NCBI GenBank assembly: GCA_026389845.1
Contig: JAPLHB010000106.1
Coordinates: forward strand, 1 to 52,536
Origin: Chloroflexota bacterium
Lineage (GTDB): Bacteria; Chloroflexota; Anaerolineae; CG2-30-64-16
Direction of reading: 5' to 3'
DNA length: 52,536 nt
The notes under the pieces are model-generated. The model was not told the origin of the DNA. It did not search any database and saw nothing but the letters and a program-made list of their open reading frames with translations. Below, in pieces: positions 8,468 through 17,663 of this stretch; the stretch's first letter is position 1; every line of letters begins with the position of its first letter. A program made the position numbers and the translations under genes.

Positions 8468-8475
8468 GGGTGGGC

Positions 8476-11001
8476 CTACTCTTGCGTCACCGGCAGCCAC
8501 ACGATAAACGTGCTGCCCGCGCCGGGCTGGCTCTCTACCGTCATCCGGCCGCCGTGTCGCTCGACCAATTCCTGGCAAATGGCTAATCCCAGGCCGGTGC
8601 CAGGGACGGCGGTCTGGCGGGCCGCTTCGCCGCGGTAGAAACGCTCGAACAGGTGCGCCTGCTCCTCGGCCGAGATACCGGGGCCGGTGTCGCTGACGGA
8701 GAATGTAACCCATTGCGGATTGTAGGTTGCAGAATGCAGATCTTGAGCGTCCGCAATCCGCAATCCGCCATCCGCAATCTCCAATCCCGTCTTCACCGTC
8801 ACCGTCCCCCCGGCCGGCGTGTAGTTCATGGCGTTGGTCATCAGGTTGGTGAGCACCTGGATCAGCATCTTCTCGTCGGCCTGGATCAGGGGCAGATTCG
8901 GCTCGACGCGAGCTTCCAACGTCAGGCCGCGGTCCGCGAAGAGGGTTGCCCGGTCACCCACCAGCAACGTCACCATCTGGTTGACGTCCACCGGCGCCAG
9001 GACCGGCTGCACCTTGCCCAAGTCGAGGCGGGAGAGGTGCAGCAGGTCTTCGATCAGGCTTTGCAGCAACTCGCTCTCGCGATGCAACGTTTCCATGTAC
9101 TTTGCGTGTTTTTCCGGCTTGCCGCGCTCGAGCAGCCAAAGATAGGTCTTGATGTTGGCGAGCGGCGTGCGCAGCTCGTGGGAGACGTTGGAGACGAACT
9201 CACTTTTGAGGCGACTGAGTTGCTGCAACTGCTCGTTGGCCGCGCGCAGCGCCGCCTCCCGTTGGGTCAGCTCAGCGGTGCGCTCCGCGACCTTCTGTTC
9301 CAGCTCGGCGGCGTGGCGGCGGACTTCGTCGTAGAGGCGGGCATTTTCGATGGCGACGGCGGCCTCATCGGCGAAGGCTTGCAGCCGTTCGGCGTGGACC
9401 TGGGTGAAGAAGCCTGGCTGCGCGCTATCCAGACCGAGAAAACCGATGACCCATTCCTTGATCTTGATCGGCGCACTGGCGTTCGACCGGACCCAGCGCG
9501 TCTGCGGCCAGTCAAGCCAGCCGGGATAGCTGCGGGTATCGGGGATCGCCAACGGCCGGCCGGTTTCGGCCATGGTGCGCAGGTTGACGACGGTGTCAAC
9601 CGGCGCGTGCAGCAACTGGCTGGGCGCTTCCGGTTCTTGTTCGGCATAGCCACGGCTACGCGCGGCGCGGGCCACGCCATCTTCGACCAGTATGATCCGG
9701 GCGGCATCATGGGGAACCACCCGACCGACTTCGATCAGGATGCGATCCAGCACCTCGTCGAAGCTGAGGGTGCTGGCGAGGGCGGCAGCCGTGTCACGCA
9801 ACGCTTCGGCCAGCGCCCGTTGCTCGTGTTCGGCCTCTTCGATGCGCTTGCGCTCGGTGATATCTTCGACGATCCCGACGCCGCCTGTGATCTGACCCCG
9901 CGCATCCACCAGGGGCGCGGTGCGCATGGAAACCCAAACCTCCGCGGTGCCGGTCGTGGCGCGATACAGGCCCTCGTAGAATCCATCCTCTCCTATGAGC
10001 GCCTGTCGCAGAGCCGGCAACACGCTTTGGTCGGTCAGTGTCGTCATATCCAGGCCGATCAAGCGTTCTCGACTGGACTGGAGGACGGTCACGAAGCGGG
10101 CGTTGCAATCGGTGATGCGGAGGTGCGGGTCGTAGTGGAGCACGCCGACCGGCGAGCGGTAGAAGAGCAGACGATAGCGCTCCTCGCTGGCGGCCAGCGC
10201 CTCCTCCATGCGTTTGCGCTCGGTGACGTCGGCGCCCAGGGCGATGCTGCCGACGGTCTGCCCGGTTTTGTCCACCAGATTGTTGGAATGCCAGGAGATA
10301 GTGCGGCGCTCGCCATCCTTGCAGCGGATGATCGTCTCGAGGTTTTCCACTCGCTCGCCTCGCTGGATGATCGCCATGGCCCTGGCGAAGATGCGGGCGC
10401 GGTCTTCGGGGTCCGGGTAGAGCCATTCCCACACCCGGCCATGTCCCATCACCTCTTCGCGCGTGTACCCGGAGATGCGTTCGGCGGCGCGGTTCCAAAA
10501 AGCGATGTTTCCTGCGGCGTCCAGGGTGTCAATCCAGGTGGCCGCGGTGTCCAGCATCTCGTTCTGGAAGCGGAGGAGGGCGGCGATTCTTTGCTCGGCT
10601 TGTTCGCGCTCCTGCTGTGTGCGCTGCTTTTCCAGCGCCGCGTGGATGGTCTGCGGCAGCCGGCGGATGTGTCTGGGACTCTTGAGCACGTAATCGGCCG
10701 CGCCACGCTTGATGGCCTCGGCCGCGACCTCCTCCGAGCCGGTGCCGGTGACGATCACCACCGGCACGGTCGGGTCTACGGCGCGCACCGCATCGAGCAC
10801 GGCCAGGCCGTCGAACCCCAGGATGTTGAAGTCGGAGAGCACCACGTCGTAGGCGCCCGCGGCCAGCCGCGCCTCGAACTCCTGTCGCGACGCGGCTTCG
10901 GTGACGACGAAGCCGCCGTATTCCTGTTCCAGGGCGTCGCGCACCAGCTCGCGGTCCAGCGGATAATCGTCAACGTAGAGGACGCGGATGAGGGAGTCCA
11001 T
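8476..11001 (-). CDS. Hybrid-type sensor histidine kinase, REC-PAS-PAS-GAF-HisKA-HATPase, 841 aa
   Basis: A cytoplasmic kinase with no membrane segment. Residues 1-125 form a receiver domain with phospho-acceptor Asp57 ([14 protein letters not shown]). Two PAS domains follow (about 145-265 and 270-395, each ending in ITERKR/VTERKR-type linkers), then a GAF domain (about 410-560) and a coiled coil. The HisKA box is [13 protein letters not shown] with His at about 608, and the ATPase domain has [18 protein letters not shown] and GTGLGLAI. Oddity: inside the ATPase domain, before [12 protein letters not shown], lies a stretch ([13 protein letters not shown]... ATYNPQ) encoded by the heptamer repeat at 8711-8787. 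The gene starts one base after the stop of the single-domain response regulator, so the pair is co-transcribed. The receiver at the N-terminus suggests it takes phosphate from another kinase, plausibly the 1260-aa kinase just upstream. Confidence 0.93.
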   Translation of the reverse strand: MDSLIRVLYVDDYPLDRELVRDALEQEYGGFVVTEAASRQEFEARLAAGAYDVVLSDFNILGFDGLAVLDAVRAVDPTVPVVIVTGTGSEEVAAEAIKRGAADYVLKSPRHIRRLPQTIHAALEKQRTQQEREQAEQRIAALLRFQNEMLDTAATWIDTLDAAGNIAFWNRAAERISGYTREEVMGHGRVWEWLYPDPEDRARIFARAMAIIQRGERVENLETIIRCKDGERRTISWHSNNLVDKTGQTVGSIALGADVTERKRMEEALAASEERYRLLFYRSPVGVLHYDPHLRITDCNARFVTVLQSSRERLIGLDMTTLTDQSVLPALRQALIGEDGFYEGLYRATTGTAEVWVSMRTAPLVDARGQITGGVGIVEDITERKRIEEAEHEQRALAEALRDTAAALASTLSFDEVLDRILIEVGRVVPHDAARIILVEDGVARAARSRGYAEQEPEAPSQLLHAPVDTVVNLRTMAETGRPLAIPDTRSYPGWLDWPQTRWVRSNASAPIKIKEWVIGFLGLDSAQPGFFTQVHAERLQAFADEAAVAIENARLYDEVRRHAAELEQKVAERTAELTQREAALRAANEQLQQLSRLKSEFVSNVSHELRTPLANIKTYLWLLERGKPEKHAKYMETLHRESELLQSLIEDLLHLSRLDLGKVQPVLAPVDVNQMVTLLVGDRATLFADRGLTLEARVEPNLPLIQADEKMLIQVLTNLMTNAMNYTPAGGTVTVKTGLEIADGGLRIADAQDLHSATYNPQWVTFSVSDTGPGISAEEQAHLFERFYRGEAARQTAVPGTGLGLAICQELVERHGGRMTVESQPGAGSTFIVWLPVTQE
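8711..8787. repeat. ATTGCGG/ATTGCAG heptamer repeat inside the kinase gene (family D)
   Basis: Units of seven bases (CCGCAAT, CCGCCAT, TTGCAGA variants) occur in both orientations and can fold back on each other. They are read in frame within the HATPase domain of the kinase at 8476-11001. Confidence 0.8.
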
Positions 11002-11002
11002 A

Positions 11003-11446
11003 TTACGCCTCCGGCGGCGCAGTGTTGAGCACCAGCCAGTATCCTTCGATCTGGCGCACCACTTCCAGGAATCCTTCGAATGACACCGGCTTGACCAGGT
11101 AACTATTGGCGCCGTTGTCGTAGGAGAGCGCGCGATCCCCTTCCTCTTTGGACGAGGTGAGGATCACGACCGGCAGGCGTTTGAGGAGGGGCGTGGCCTT
11201 GACCTGGCGCAGCACCTCGAAGCCGTCAATGCCGGGCATCTTCAGATCCAACAGAATCAGGTCTGGCAACGGGTAATCGGCCCGGTCGGCGTATTTGCCC
11301 CGGCCGAAGAGATAGTCCAGCGCCTCACCCCCGTCGGTCGCGACGTGGACGGTGTTGCCCAGCTTCGCCTCGCGAAAGGCGTACAATGTCAATTCGACGT
11401 CCATCCGGTTATCCTCGACGAGGAGGATGTGGGCGGATTTGTTCAT
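11003..11446 (-). CDS. Single-domain response regulator (Rcp1-like CheY family)
   Basis: A 147-residue receiver-only protein. Acidic pocket VEDN is near the N-terminus, phospho-acceptor Asp is in PDLILLDLKMPGIDG, Thr/Ser in VVILTSS and Lys in YLVKPV. There is no output domain, as in cyanobacterial Rcp1 and other phosphotransfer or kinase-partner regulators. The start at 11446 (MNKSAHILLVED) is chosen because AAGGGAA lies just upstream. The open frame further upstream is heptamer repeat. One base separates its stop from the next kinase, and the 1260-aa kinase lies upstream, so the three genes probably form one signalling cassette. Confidence 0.92.
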   Translation of the reverse strand: MNKSAHILLVEDNRMDVELTLYAFREAKLGNTVHVATDGGEALDYLFGRGKYADRADYPLPDLILLDLKMPGIDGFEVLRQVKATPLLKRLPVVILTSSKEEGDRALSYDNGANSYLVKPVSFEGFLEVVRQIEGYWLVLNTAPPEA

Positions 11447-11460
11447 GGCGGCTTCCCTTT

Positions 11461-11547
11461 TGAGATTGTAGATTTGAGATTGCAGATTACAGGGGGTCAA
11501 TCTGCAATCTGCAATTCGGTAATCTTCAATCTGCAATTAGCAATTGT
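11461..11547. repeat. Family D heptamer repeat between the response regulator and the large kinase
   Basis: Mixed ATTGCAG/ATTGTAG units and their complements (CAATCTG), forming an imperfect palindrome. Its right end supplies the last codons and the TGA of the kinase at 11526 (C-terminus LLIAD). Confidence 0.8.
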
Positions 11548-14500
11548 ACACTAAATGCGCTGCCTTCGTCAATAGCCGATTCGACCCAAATCCGGCCTCC
11601 CAGCAGTTCCACGGACTTTTTGACGATCGCCAGCCCGATGCCGGTGCCGGGGTATGCGTCCTCACTGTGCAGGCGTTGGAAGACGTTGAAGATCTTTTCG
11701 TGGTATTCGGCCGCGATGCCGATGCCGTTGTCGCTCACGCGCACGATGACGTGACCATTTTGGGTTTGCCAGGTGATTGCCACGCGCGGCGGCACATCGG
11801 GCCGGCGGTAGGTGAGGGCGTTATCAAGCAGGTTGGTGAAGACCTGACTCAGCAGCGTCGCATCGCCGCGGACCACGGGCAAATCGTCGGCGATCTCCAG
11901 CGTGGCGCCGATCTCGGCCGCGCGTCCGGCCAATTCACCGGCAATCTGACCGACGATCTCGCGCAGCGATACCGGTCGCAGCGTCAAGCCGCGGCGACCC
12001 AGGCGCGAGTAGGCCAGCAGGTCGTTGATCAAGCGGTTCATGCGGTCGGCGGCCTGAACGATGTTGTCCATATAATGCTGGCCTTCTGCGTTCAAGCTCG
12101 CCCGGTGCCGGTTGGCGAGGATTTGGGCAAAGCCGCTGACCGCGCGCAGCGGCGCGCGCAGGTCGTGTGAGACCGAGTAGGAGAACGCTTCCAGATCGGC
12201 GTTGGCCGTCTGGAGTTGCGCGGTGCGCTCGGCCACGCGTCGCTCCAACTCGGCGGCATGACGCTGCACTTCTTCGAGCAGACGGGCATTCTGAATGGCG
12301 ATGCCGATCTGCGCCGCGACCGTTTCAAGGACGCGTTGATCGGCCTCCGTGTAGGCGTTGGGCCGGGTGGCCTCCACGTTCACCACGCCGATGATCTTTT
12401 CTCCCACGTTCAGCGGGACACACAGCTCGGAGCGGATGTCGGCGCGCAGGGCGCGGTAACGTGCATCCTGGCGGACGTCGTCCAGGCGAACGCTCTGCCC
12501 CGTCTGCGCCACCCAACCGGTGATGCCTTCGCCCAGGCGCGGGGCATGGCTGGCAACGTATTCTTTGTCTGCTTCCAGGAATGTAGGGTCACGGCCCTGC
12601 TCACTGAGCGCGAAGGGCAGCAACCGGTCTGTGCCTTCTCCGATCAGCAGGACCGCGCCGTAGTCATAGCCGACCACGTTTTCCAGCACACGGATGATCT
12701 CCTGGGCCACCTGCTCCGGCGCGGCCAGATAACGCAGACGTTGGCCCGCCTGGTGGACGGCGACAAGCTCAGTGAACCGGCGCCCGGCCTGCTCGTAGAG
12801 CAGCGCGTTGCGGATGCCGACGGCGGTCTGGCTGGCGAGCGTATCCAGGAATGTAGCCTCCTGTTCGAAGTCACGCTCGCCCCGCGCGGCCAATCCCAGC
12901 ACGCCGATGATCTCATCCCCGCTGTGGAGTGGCAAGGCGGCAAAGGAGCGCAGACCGGCTCGCTTGCACTCTGTCCAGGTGCAGCGAACATCGGCGAAAA
13001 TATCGCGGGCATACAGAGCCTTCCCGTCGCGGACGGCCAGCCCGCACATACATTCGCCCACCCGATGTTCGGGAACCTCCTTGAACGTGTCTTGTGCGCT
13101 GGCGGGGCCGATTCCTTTCAGCAGCAACCGCTCCTCTTCTCGCAAGAACACGAAGGCCAGGTCGGGCTGGACAGCCTTGACGATCTCCTCGACCGCGTCG
13201 GCGACAACCTCACCGACAGAGAGCGTGCGACTGACCTGTTTCCCCAGCGCGTTGAGCGCGGCGAGTTCCTCGGCGCGCCGGCGGAGTTCTTCCTCTGCCC
13301 GTTTGCGCTCGGTAATGTCGGTGATAGTCCCAACATACCCGACTACTTGATTGTCAGAATTCATTTCCGGAACTGCTTGTCCCATCACCCAGGCAATCGT
13401 GCCATCTGGGCGCACGAAACGATAATCCGCCAGAGAGGCGTTATGAAGTCGGGTTGATTCTTGCCAACCGATGTCTAGGTTCTTTCGGTCCTCCGGATGA
13501 ACAGCCTTAAGCCAACCCTCTCCTAGAGCTTCATTAACTGACAACCCGGAGATATGACACCACATCGGATTAACATACGTGGTGTGGCCCGCGGCATCAG
13601 TGCGAAAGATGCCGACAGGAGAAATCCTGGCAAGGGTTCGATATCGTTCTTTGCTTTCTCGCAACTCTTTTTCCGCCTGTTTGCGGGCAGTGATGTCTTG
13701 AACATTGGCCGCCCGGTACAACACTTTCCCGTCTCTGTCCTTGACGACGTTTACATCGGCGATGGTGGGGAAACGACTGCCATCCTTGCGGATATGGATT
13801 GATTCGTAGGTGTGGTGGCCGCGCTCCTGCGCCAGGCGCGTATGCGCGGACAAATCGGGCCTGGCTTCAGTGGCAAAAGTGTCTGCAAGGTTCAGGCCGA
13901 TCATCTCGCCCGGCTCATAGCCGTGCATCCGGGCAAAGGCTGGGTTGGCAGCCAGGATTACATCGTCGGCCGGGTTGGCTAACACCACGCCCCAACCCGC
14001 CGACTGGAGCATTTGTTCCCAGCGACGCAGTTCTTCTTCCGCCTGCGCTCGCTCGGTAATGTCTCGCGCCATGCCAAACAGGCCAATTACCTCGCCGCGC
14101 TTATCGAGCAAAGGCCCTTTGGTCGTCAGGAAGGTGCGAAGCTGGCCGTTGACGTCAGGCAGTGTTTCTTCGTAGGTGGTAGCCTGACCCCCCGCCATGA
14201 TTCTACGGTCGTTCACGATGATGGTCTCCGCCTCGACGGGGAAGAGGAAATGATCATCCTGACCCAAAACATCTTTGGCCGGCTTGCCAGTCATCAGCTC
14301 AGTGCCAGCGTTATAAAGGATGTAGCGGCCTTGCGTATCTTTGGCAAAGATAGCGTCGGTCGTGCCATCAATCACGGCCTGTAGGAGCGTGCGCTGTTTT
14401 TGCAATTCAGCCGTCCGTTGTCGCACTTGCACCCTGGATGTGATCCCAACTGCTAGCAGAAAGAGGATGATCCCGCCCCCAAGCAGGAGCAGGTTCTTCA

Positions 14501-15308
14501 GCCAACCGGGGAGAACTTCTACAATAACGCCAGAGGCCTTTTTCCCAAGGTATTGATCCAGCGCCTGATAGTATATCGAATCTGGATCGGCCTTTAACGA
14601 TTTTATGCGGGTGTCAATGATTCCGATCAAATATGGGGTTAATTGGGCGTTCTTTGTAAAGGCGAACTGGATGTGCGCAGGCTGGAAAATGATGGACGTT
14701 TTGACCACATTGTATTTGCCTTCGTTGAGGTTGCCAAAGTCTTTGTTGGTAATGCCTGCGTCAACTTTCTTGTTATCCAGGGCTTCGAAGACTTGGGTAT
14801 AGTTATCCATTTCTACAAAGGTGCTGTGAACGCCGAATCTTGTTGTGAGGTCTTTGATACCTTCTGGGCCATTAAGGTTAATGCTGCCGGCCAGACCCGC
14901 GATGGTTTTTCCTTCCAAATCCACAAGGGATTCGATAGTTGAGCCTTTGGGAACATACAATCTTGTCCAACTGATGAGCACCGTCTCATTGGAGAAGGCA
15001 AATTGTTGGCTGCGCTCTTCTGTCCAGGCGGTATCCGGCATAATGTCAATCTGATTGGCTGCCAATCTTTCGAGACCTTCTCCCCAGGTTCCATGCACCC
15101 AAACGATTTCCCAGCCCTCTTGTGCGGCAATGTCGCGAATCAGTTCAGGCCAGAAGCCCGAAACCGTACCGTCATCGGCAGTAAATATCTTCGGCGCATT
15201 TTCATAGGCCCCGACACGGATGGTGCGCGTTTGTTGGGGGAGCGGTGTCCAGCCCATCTGACTGAGACTCAAGAATATAACAACTAGAAATAGGATTGTA
15301 CGGCGCAT
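11526..15308 (-). CDS. Membrane sensor histidine kinase with periplasmic solute-binding domain, 3 PAS and 2 GAF, 1260 aa
   Basis: Residues 1-22 are a signal or anchor segment (ILFLVVIFLSLSQMGW). Residues 30-260 form an SBP_bac_3-type amino-acid-binding domain (IRVGAYENAPKIF; GFWPELIRDIAAQEGWEIVW; DIMPDTAWTEER). A membrane helix is at about 275-295 (LLLLGGGIILFLLAVGI). Three PAS domains (305-435, 440-560, 565-690) and two GAF domains (715-855 and 870-1015) follow. The kinase core has FSYSVSHDLRAPL (His near 1045), NLLDNALTYRR, DNGIGI and GTGIGLAIV. It would bind a small ligand outside the membrane and integrate cytoplasmic signals. The last residues (LLIAD) come from repeat DNA, so the native C-terminus is changed. 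A TATAAT-like box lies about 60 bases upstream. Likely partners are the regulator and second kinase directly downstream. Confidence 0.93.
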   Translation of the reverse strand: MRRTILFLVVIFLSLSQMGWTPLPQQTRTIRVGAYENAPKIFTADDGTVSGFWPELIRDIAAQEGWEIVWVHGTWGEGLERLAANQIDIMPDTAWTEERSQQFAFSNETVLISWTRLYVPKGSTIESLVDLEGKTIAGLAGSINLNGPEGIKDLTTRFGVHSTFVEMDNYTQVFEALDNKKVDAGITNKDFGNLNEGKYNVVKTSIIFQPAHIQFAFTKNAQLTPYLIGIIDTRIKSLKADPDSIYYQALDQYLGKKASGVIVEVLPGWLKNLLLLGGGIILFLLAVGITSRVQVRQRTAELQKQRTLLQAVIDGTTDAIFAKDTQGRYILYNAGTELMTGKPAKDVLGQDDHFLFPVEAETIIVNDRRIMAGGQATTYEETLPDVNGQLRTFLTTKGPLLDKRGEVIGLFGMARDITERAQAEEELRRWEQMLQSAGWGVVLANPADDVILAANPAFARMHGYEPGEMIGLNLADTFATEARPDLSAHTRLAQERGHHTYESIHIRKDGSRFPTIADVNVVKDRDGKVLYRAANVQDITARKQAEKELRESKERYRTLARISPVGIFRTDAAGHTTYVNPMWCHISGLSVNEALGEGWLKAVHPEDRKNLDIGWQESTRLHNASLADYRFVRPDGTIAWVMGQAVPEMNSDNQVVGYVGTITDITERKRAEEELRRRAEELAALNALGKQVSRTLSVGEVVADAVEEIVKAVQPDLAFVFLREEERLLLKGIGPASAQDTFKEVPEHRVGECMCGLAVRDGKALYARDIFADVRCTWTECKRAGLRSFAALPLHSGDEIIGVLGLAARGERDFEQEATFLDTLASQTAVGIRNALLYEQAGRRFTELVAVHQAGQRLRYLAAPEQVAQEIIRVLENVVGYDYGAVLLIGEGTDRLLPFALSEQGRDPTFLEADKEYVASHAPRLGEGITGWVAQTGQSVRLDDVRQDARYRALRADIRSELCVPLNVGEKIIGVVNVEATRPNAYTEADQRVLETVAAQIGIAIQNARLLEEVQRHAAELERRVAERTAQLQTANADLEAFSYSVSHDLRAPLRAVSGFAQILANRHRASLNAEGQHYMDNIVQAADRMNRLINDLLAYSRLGRRGLTLRPVSLREIVGQIAGELAGRAAEIGATLEIADDLPVVRGDATLLSQVFTNLLDNALTYRRPDVPPRVAITWQTQNGHVIVRVSDNGIGIAAEYHEKIFNVFQRLHSEDAYPGTGIGLAIVKKSVELLGGRIWVESAIDEGSAFSVQLLIAD

Positions 15309-15364
15309 CGCGTTGCCTCCGACATCCGATCAACAACCAGAACTATTTTCTTTCTATTGGATAC

Positions 15365-15370
15365 ATTATA
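15365..15370 (-). promoter_or_regulatory. Possible -10 box for the large sensor kinase
   Basis: TATAAT on the minus strand, about 57 bases upstream of the kinase start codon at 15308. I see no good -35 at normal spacing, so this is tentative. Confidence 0.35.
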
Positions 15371-15388
15371 CCACACAATCTATCGGGA

Positions 15389-15520
15389 GAGACGGCCGAC
15401 AGTCACCCGCGCCGGCACTTCAGCATCGCCGCCAGCGACGAGGGGGGGATTCCGGCGGACAAGTTGCGACAGGTGTTCACGCGCTTCTACCTGGTAGATC
15501 GCGTTGCCAGCGGCATATAG
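15389..15520 (+). pseudogene. Remnant of a histidine kinase ATPase domain
   Basis: The plus frame reads [34 protein letters not shown] and then stops. This matches the G1 box region of HATPase domains (normally ...VSDNGxGIPxxxLxxIFxRFYRVD...). No start, HisKA box or further G boxes are present, and the fragment runs into the 3' end of the carboxypeptidase gene on the other strand. I read it as the debris of an older kinase gene. Confidence 0.45.
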
Positions 15521-17295
15521 GTGCGCCACGGCGCGCTCGTAAACGTCCACTGCGCCGGTTCCAGCAACGCATCCGGCCCAAAGCCGCTCTCCAGCGTCAA
15601 CGTGTAGGCTGTGGCCGGGCGGAAGAGGGCATGTTGCACCTGGGCCTTCGTTCCTCCTCCCGACAAGATGACATAACCGAGCGGCGGATCGAAGTGCAGC
15701 GCGAGAGTGCTGCCCGTAATCGGTCGGGTGAACGTGAGAGTCAGCGCCGCGTCCCAGGCGAGGATGGGCGGGTCGGGCAGCGCCAGAGATGCCTGGGCCG
15801 GCAGGTAGGCGGCAACCGTGACGTTGGCCGCGGCGACGTTGGCGCCCGCGTCGAAGGCCAGGGCCTGGAAGACGTGCGAGCCGGCCGCGGCCGGCGTCCA
15901 GGTGAAGGTCAGCGTCGGCGTCACCTGCATGGCGAGGGTCTGACCGCCGTCCTGCAAAGCAACCAACGTCACACTCACGTCATCGGTGGCTGCCAGCGTC
16001 AGCGCGACCGGCTGGCCGACCAGGGCCGTTTGCGCGGAAGCGGTCAGGGTCACGGTCGGCGGCGTCGCATCGCCGCCGTCGCCGATCACCTTGCGCGGGT
16101 TGTCGGCCATGCCGGCCAGGTAGGTCACGGCCGCGACGTTACGCTGCGTCTCCCGCTCGATCACGCTGCCGGGCGGGTAGAAGCCAGGATCGCCGGTAGG
16201 GTACATCTCGAAGGTGAACGCGAAGATGCGCCGCTCGCCGTAGAGCCAGTCCACCGCATCGCCGGAGGTGATGTAGAGGTCGCTGGCCTGTTGCGGGGTG
16301 TAGCCGTTGGTCTGGGCCATGCGCTGCGCCAGCGCGACGAACGCCTGGTGATCGCGGCCGTCCATGTCCGAGGGTACGTCGGTGTAGGTGTAGCCGAAGG
16401 GATAAAGGATCAGCTCGGCGTAGGTGTGGAAGGTGATCGCGGCCCGGATGTCCGGGTGGGCCAGCGCGAAATCACGCACGACTTGCGTTTCCGGCTCCGA
16501 GAACGCGGCGCGGCCGCGATAAAGCTCGCTGCCGGGCCACGTGCTGGAGCCGCCGCAGCACCCCCACCGGTAGCCGTAGTTACGGTTGAGATCCACGCCA
16601 TAACTGCCGTCGCCGTTGGGCTGGCGGTTCTTGCGCCAGTACTGGTAGAAGCCGCTCGCGACGTCGTACTCGCCGCCGTCGGGGTTGACGTTCGGCAGCA
16701 CCCAGATCTCGCGCGTGTTCACCAGGTTGGTGAGCACAGGGTCGCGGCCGTACCCTGCGGTGAAGAGGCGGATGACCGCCAGCGCCATCTCGACGGTCAG
16801 GTGCTCGCGCGCGTGGGTGAGACTGAAGAAGAGCACATCCGGCTTGGTTGGGTCGGCCACGTCCGGCACGGCGCTGATTTTGATCGCCGGAATCCTCCGC
16901 CCCTCCAGGCTGACGCCGGCTGTGATCACGCGCGTGATGTCGGGGTAGGCCGCCGCGACCTGGGCAACCTCAGTCAGCATCTCGGCGTAATCGTGATAGG
17001 CGGGATCAACCGCGGCCGCGGGGAGTTGCGCCACCGCCAGCGGCTCGACCCCCAGCTTGCGCAGCCGGGCCAGCTCGGCCGCATCGGCGATGGTCGTGAC
17101 CGTCTCCGGGCCGATGGCGTCCATGGCAACGCCCTGGCTCGCCAGCGCGGTGCGGGCTTCGCGGTCGGCCGCGGGCAGCGTCACCTGGTAGATGGGCGAA
17201 GGGGGCGCGCCCGAAGCCGGCAGCGCGAGGGTGGCCGCCAGCAGGCCACAGATCAACGCGAAGAGAAGCGGTTGGCGACGACGGGCTTGTGACAT
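15487..17295 (-). CDS. Secreted M14-family zinc carboxypeptidase with C-terminal Ig-like region
   Basis: A 602-residue protein with signal peptide at 1-30 ([21 protein letters not shown]). Zinc ligands are visible as the HxxE of THAREHL (about 160-163) and the His of ITFHTYAEL (about 288). The general acid is the Glu of FAFTFEMYP (about 362), and [10 protein letters not shown] carries the substrate-binding Asn-Arg pair. After about residue 400 the sequence becomes beta-rich ([31 protein letters not shown]), typical of Ig/PKD-like stalk domains, and ends shortly after [10 protein letters not shown]. Expected to trim C-terminal residues from extracellular peptides. No lipobox and no clear sorting signal. 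It stands alone, with a noncoding region upstream and the kinase remnant at its 3' end. Confidence 0.92.
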   Translation of the reverse strand: MSQARRRQPLLFALICGLLAATLALPASGAPPSPIYQVTLPAADREARTALASQGVAMDAIGPETVTTIADAAELARLRKLGVEPLAVAQLPAAAVDPAYHDYAEMLTEVAQVAAAYPDITRVITAGVSLEGRRIPAIKISAVPDVADPTKPDVLFFSLTHAREHLTVEMALAVIRLFTAGYGRDPVLTNLVNTREIWVLPNVNPDGGEYDVASGFYQYWRKNRQPNGDGSYGVDLNRNYGYRWGCCGGSSTWPGSELYRGRAAFSEPETQVVRDFALAHPDIRAAITFHTYAELILYPFGYTYTDVPSDMDGRDHQAFVALAQRMAQTNGYTPQQASDLYITSGDAVDWLYGERRIFAFTFEMYPTGDPGFYPPGSVIERETQRNVAAVTYLAGMADNPRKVIGDGGDATPPTVTLTASAQTALVGQPVALTLAATDDVSVTLVALQDGGQTLAMQVTPTLTFTWTPAAAGSHVFQALAFDAGANVAAANVTVAAYLPAQASLALPDPPILAWDAALTLTFTRPITGSTLALHFDPPLGYVILSGGGTKAQVQHALFRPATAYTLTLESGFGPDALLEPAQWTFTSAPWRTYMPLATRSTR

Positions 17296-17342
17296 GGATG
17301 CACCCTCCGGTGATATAGATGTTCAGATAATTTGCCGGACTT

Positions 17343-17391
17343 GAGGCTTTAGCCGGTTGCTCTCGTTAACCACGAAACCGGCTGAAGCCTC
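17343..17391. repeat. Palindromic 'GAGGCTTTAGCCGGTT' element (family B, single copy)
   Basis: GAGGCTTTAGCCGGTT (17343-17358) pairs with AACCGGCTGAAGCCTC (17376-17391) with one mismatch. The right arm is the same sequence as in the two 62-bp repeats at 8180-8320. Confidence 0.8.
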
Positions 17392-17494
17392 TATTCCGGA
17401 TCAAGAAGACCGGGGCTTTATCTGACTCACTGTAGCTGGCGTAGTTTACCACGGTTGCCGCGGAATGCCCAACGAAAACGTCTTCGAGCTATTT

Positions 17495-17534
17495 GCACGC
17501 CCTGGGCGAAACTTCCCAGGGCGTGCGTGTTTTA
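17495..17534 (+). terminator. Intrinsic-terminator-like hairpin without an obvious gene upstream
   Basis: GCACGCCCTGGG (17495-17506) and CCCAGGGCGTGC (17515-17526) form a perfect 12-bp stem with an 8-base loop, followed by GTGTTTT. On the plus strand it lies just ahead of the tetR promoter, where it would shield that gene from transcription arriving from the left. The gap 17296-17659 holds this hairpin, the family B palindrome and the tetR promoter/operator, and no gene. Confidence 0.55.
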
Positions 17535-17564
17535 ACTGATCGAGGACATCTGTGTCTCGACGAT

Positions 17565-17593
17565 TTGACAACTCTTTGCAGTTGCATTATACT
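17565..17593 (+). promoter_or_regulatory. Promoter of the TetR-family gene
   Basis: TTGACA (17565-17570), a 17-base spacer and TATACT (17588-17593), a near-perfect housekeeping sigma promoter. Predicted transcription start is near 17600, some 60 bases ahead of the gene. Confidence 0.75.
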
Positions 17594-17603
17594 CTCCGTA
17601 AAT

Positions 17604-17618
17604 TTACACTCGCTGTAA
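17604..17618. promoter_or_regulatory. Likely TetR operator (autoregulatory)
   Basis: The inverted repeat TTACA-CTCGC-TGTAA lies directly on the predicted transcription start of the TetR-family gene, where a bound repressor would block its own promoter. TetR-type operators are commonly 15-bp or longer palindromes of this form. Binding is inferred, not shown. Confidence 0.55.
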
Positions 17619-17636
17619 TCTTATAGGCAGTGTACC

Positions 17637-17663
17637 GTGCCTAAACACAGGGGCATTCTATGA
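17637..17663 (+). other. Mini-ORF (MPKHRGIL) overlapping the tetR start, shared with 26137
   Basis: GTG CCT AAA CAC AGG GGC ATT CTA TGA codes for MPKHRGIL, and its stop overlaps the ATG of the TetR gene (ATGA). The same eight codons precede the AlbA_2-domain gene at 26160. The two copies differ only in the start codon (GTG/ATG) and one synonymous Pro codon. It could be a translated leader coupled to the gene, or part of a short repeat. Confidence 0.45.

Noticed and set aside
11447..11536. N-terminal extension of the response regulator
   Set aside because: It is pure heptamer repeat (IADCRL, CNLQSQIYNL). The receiver fold begins at MNKSAHILLVED with a good ribosome site.
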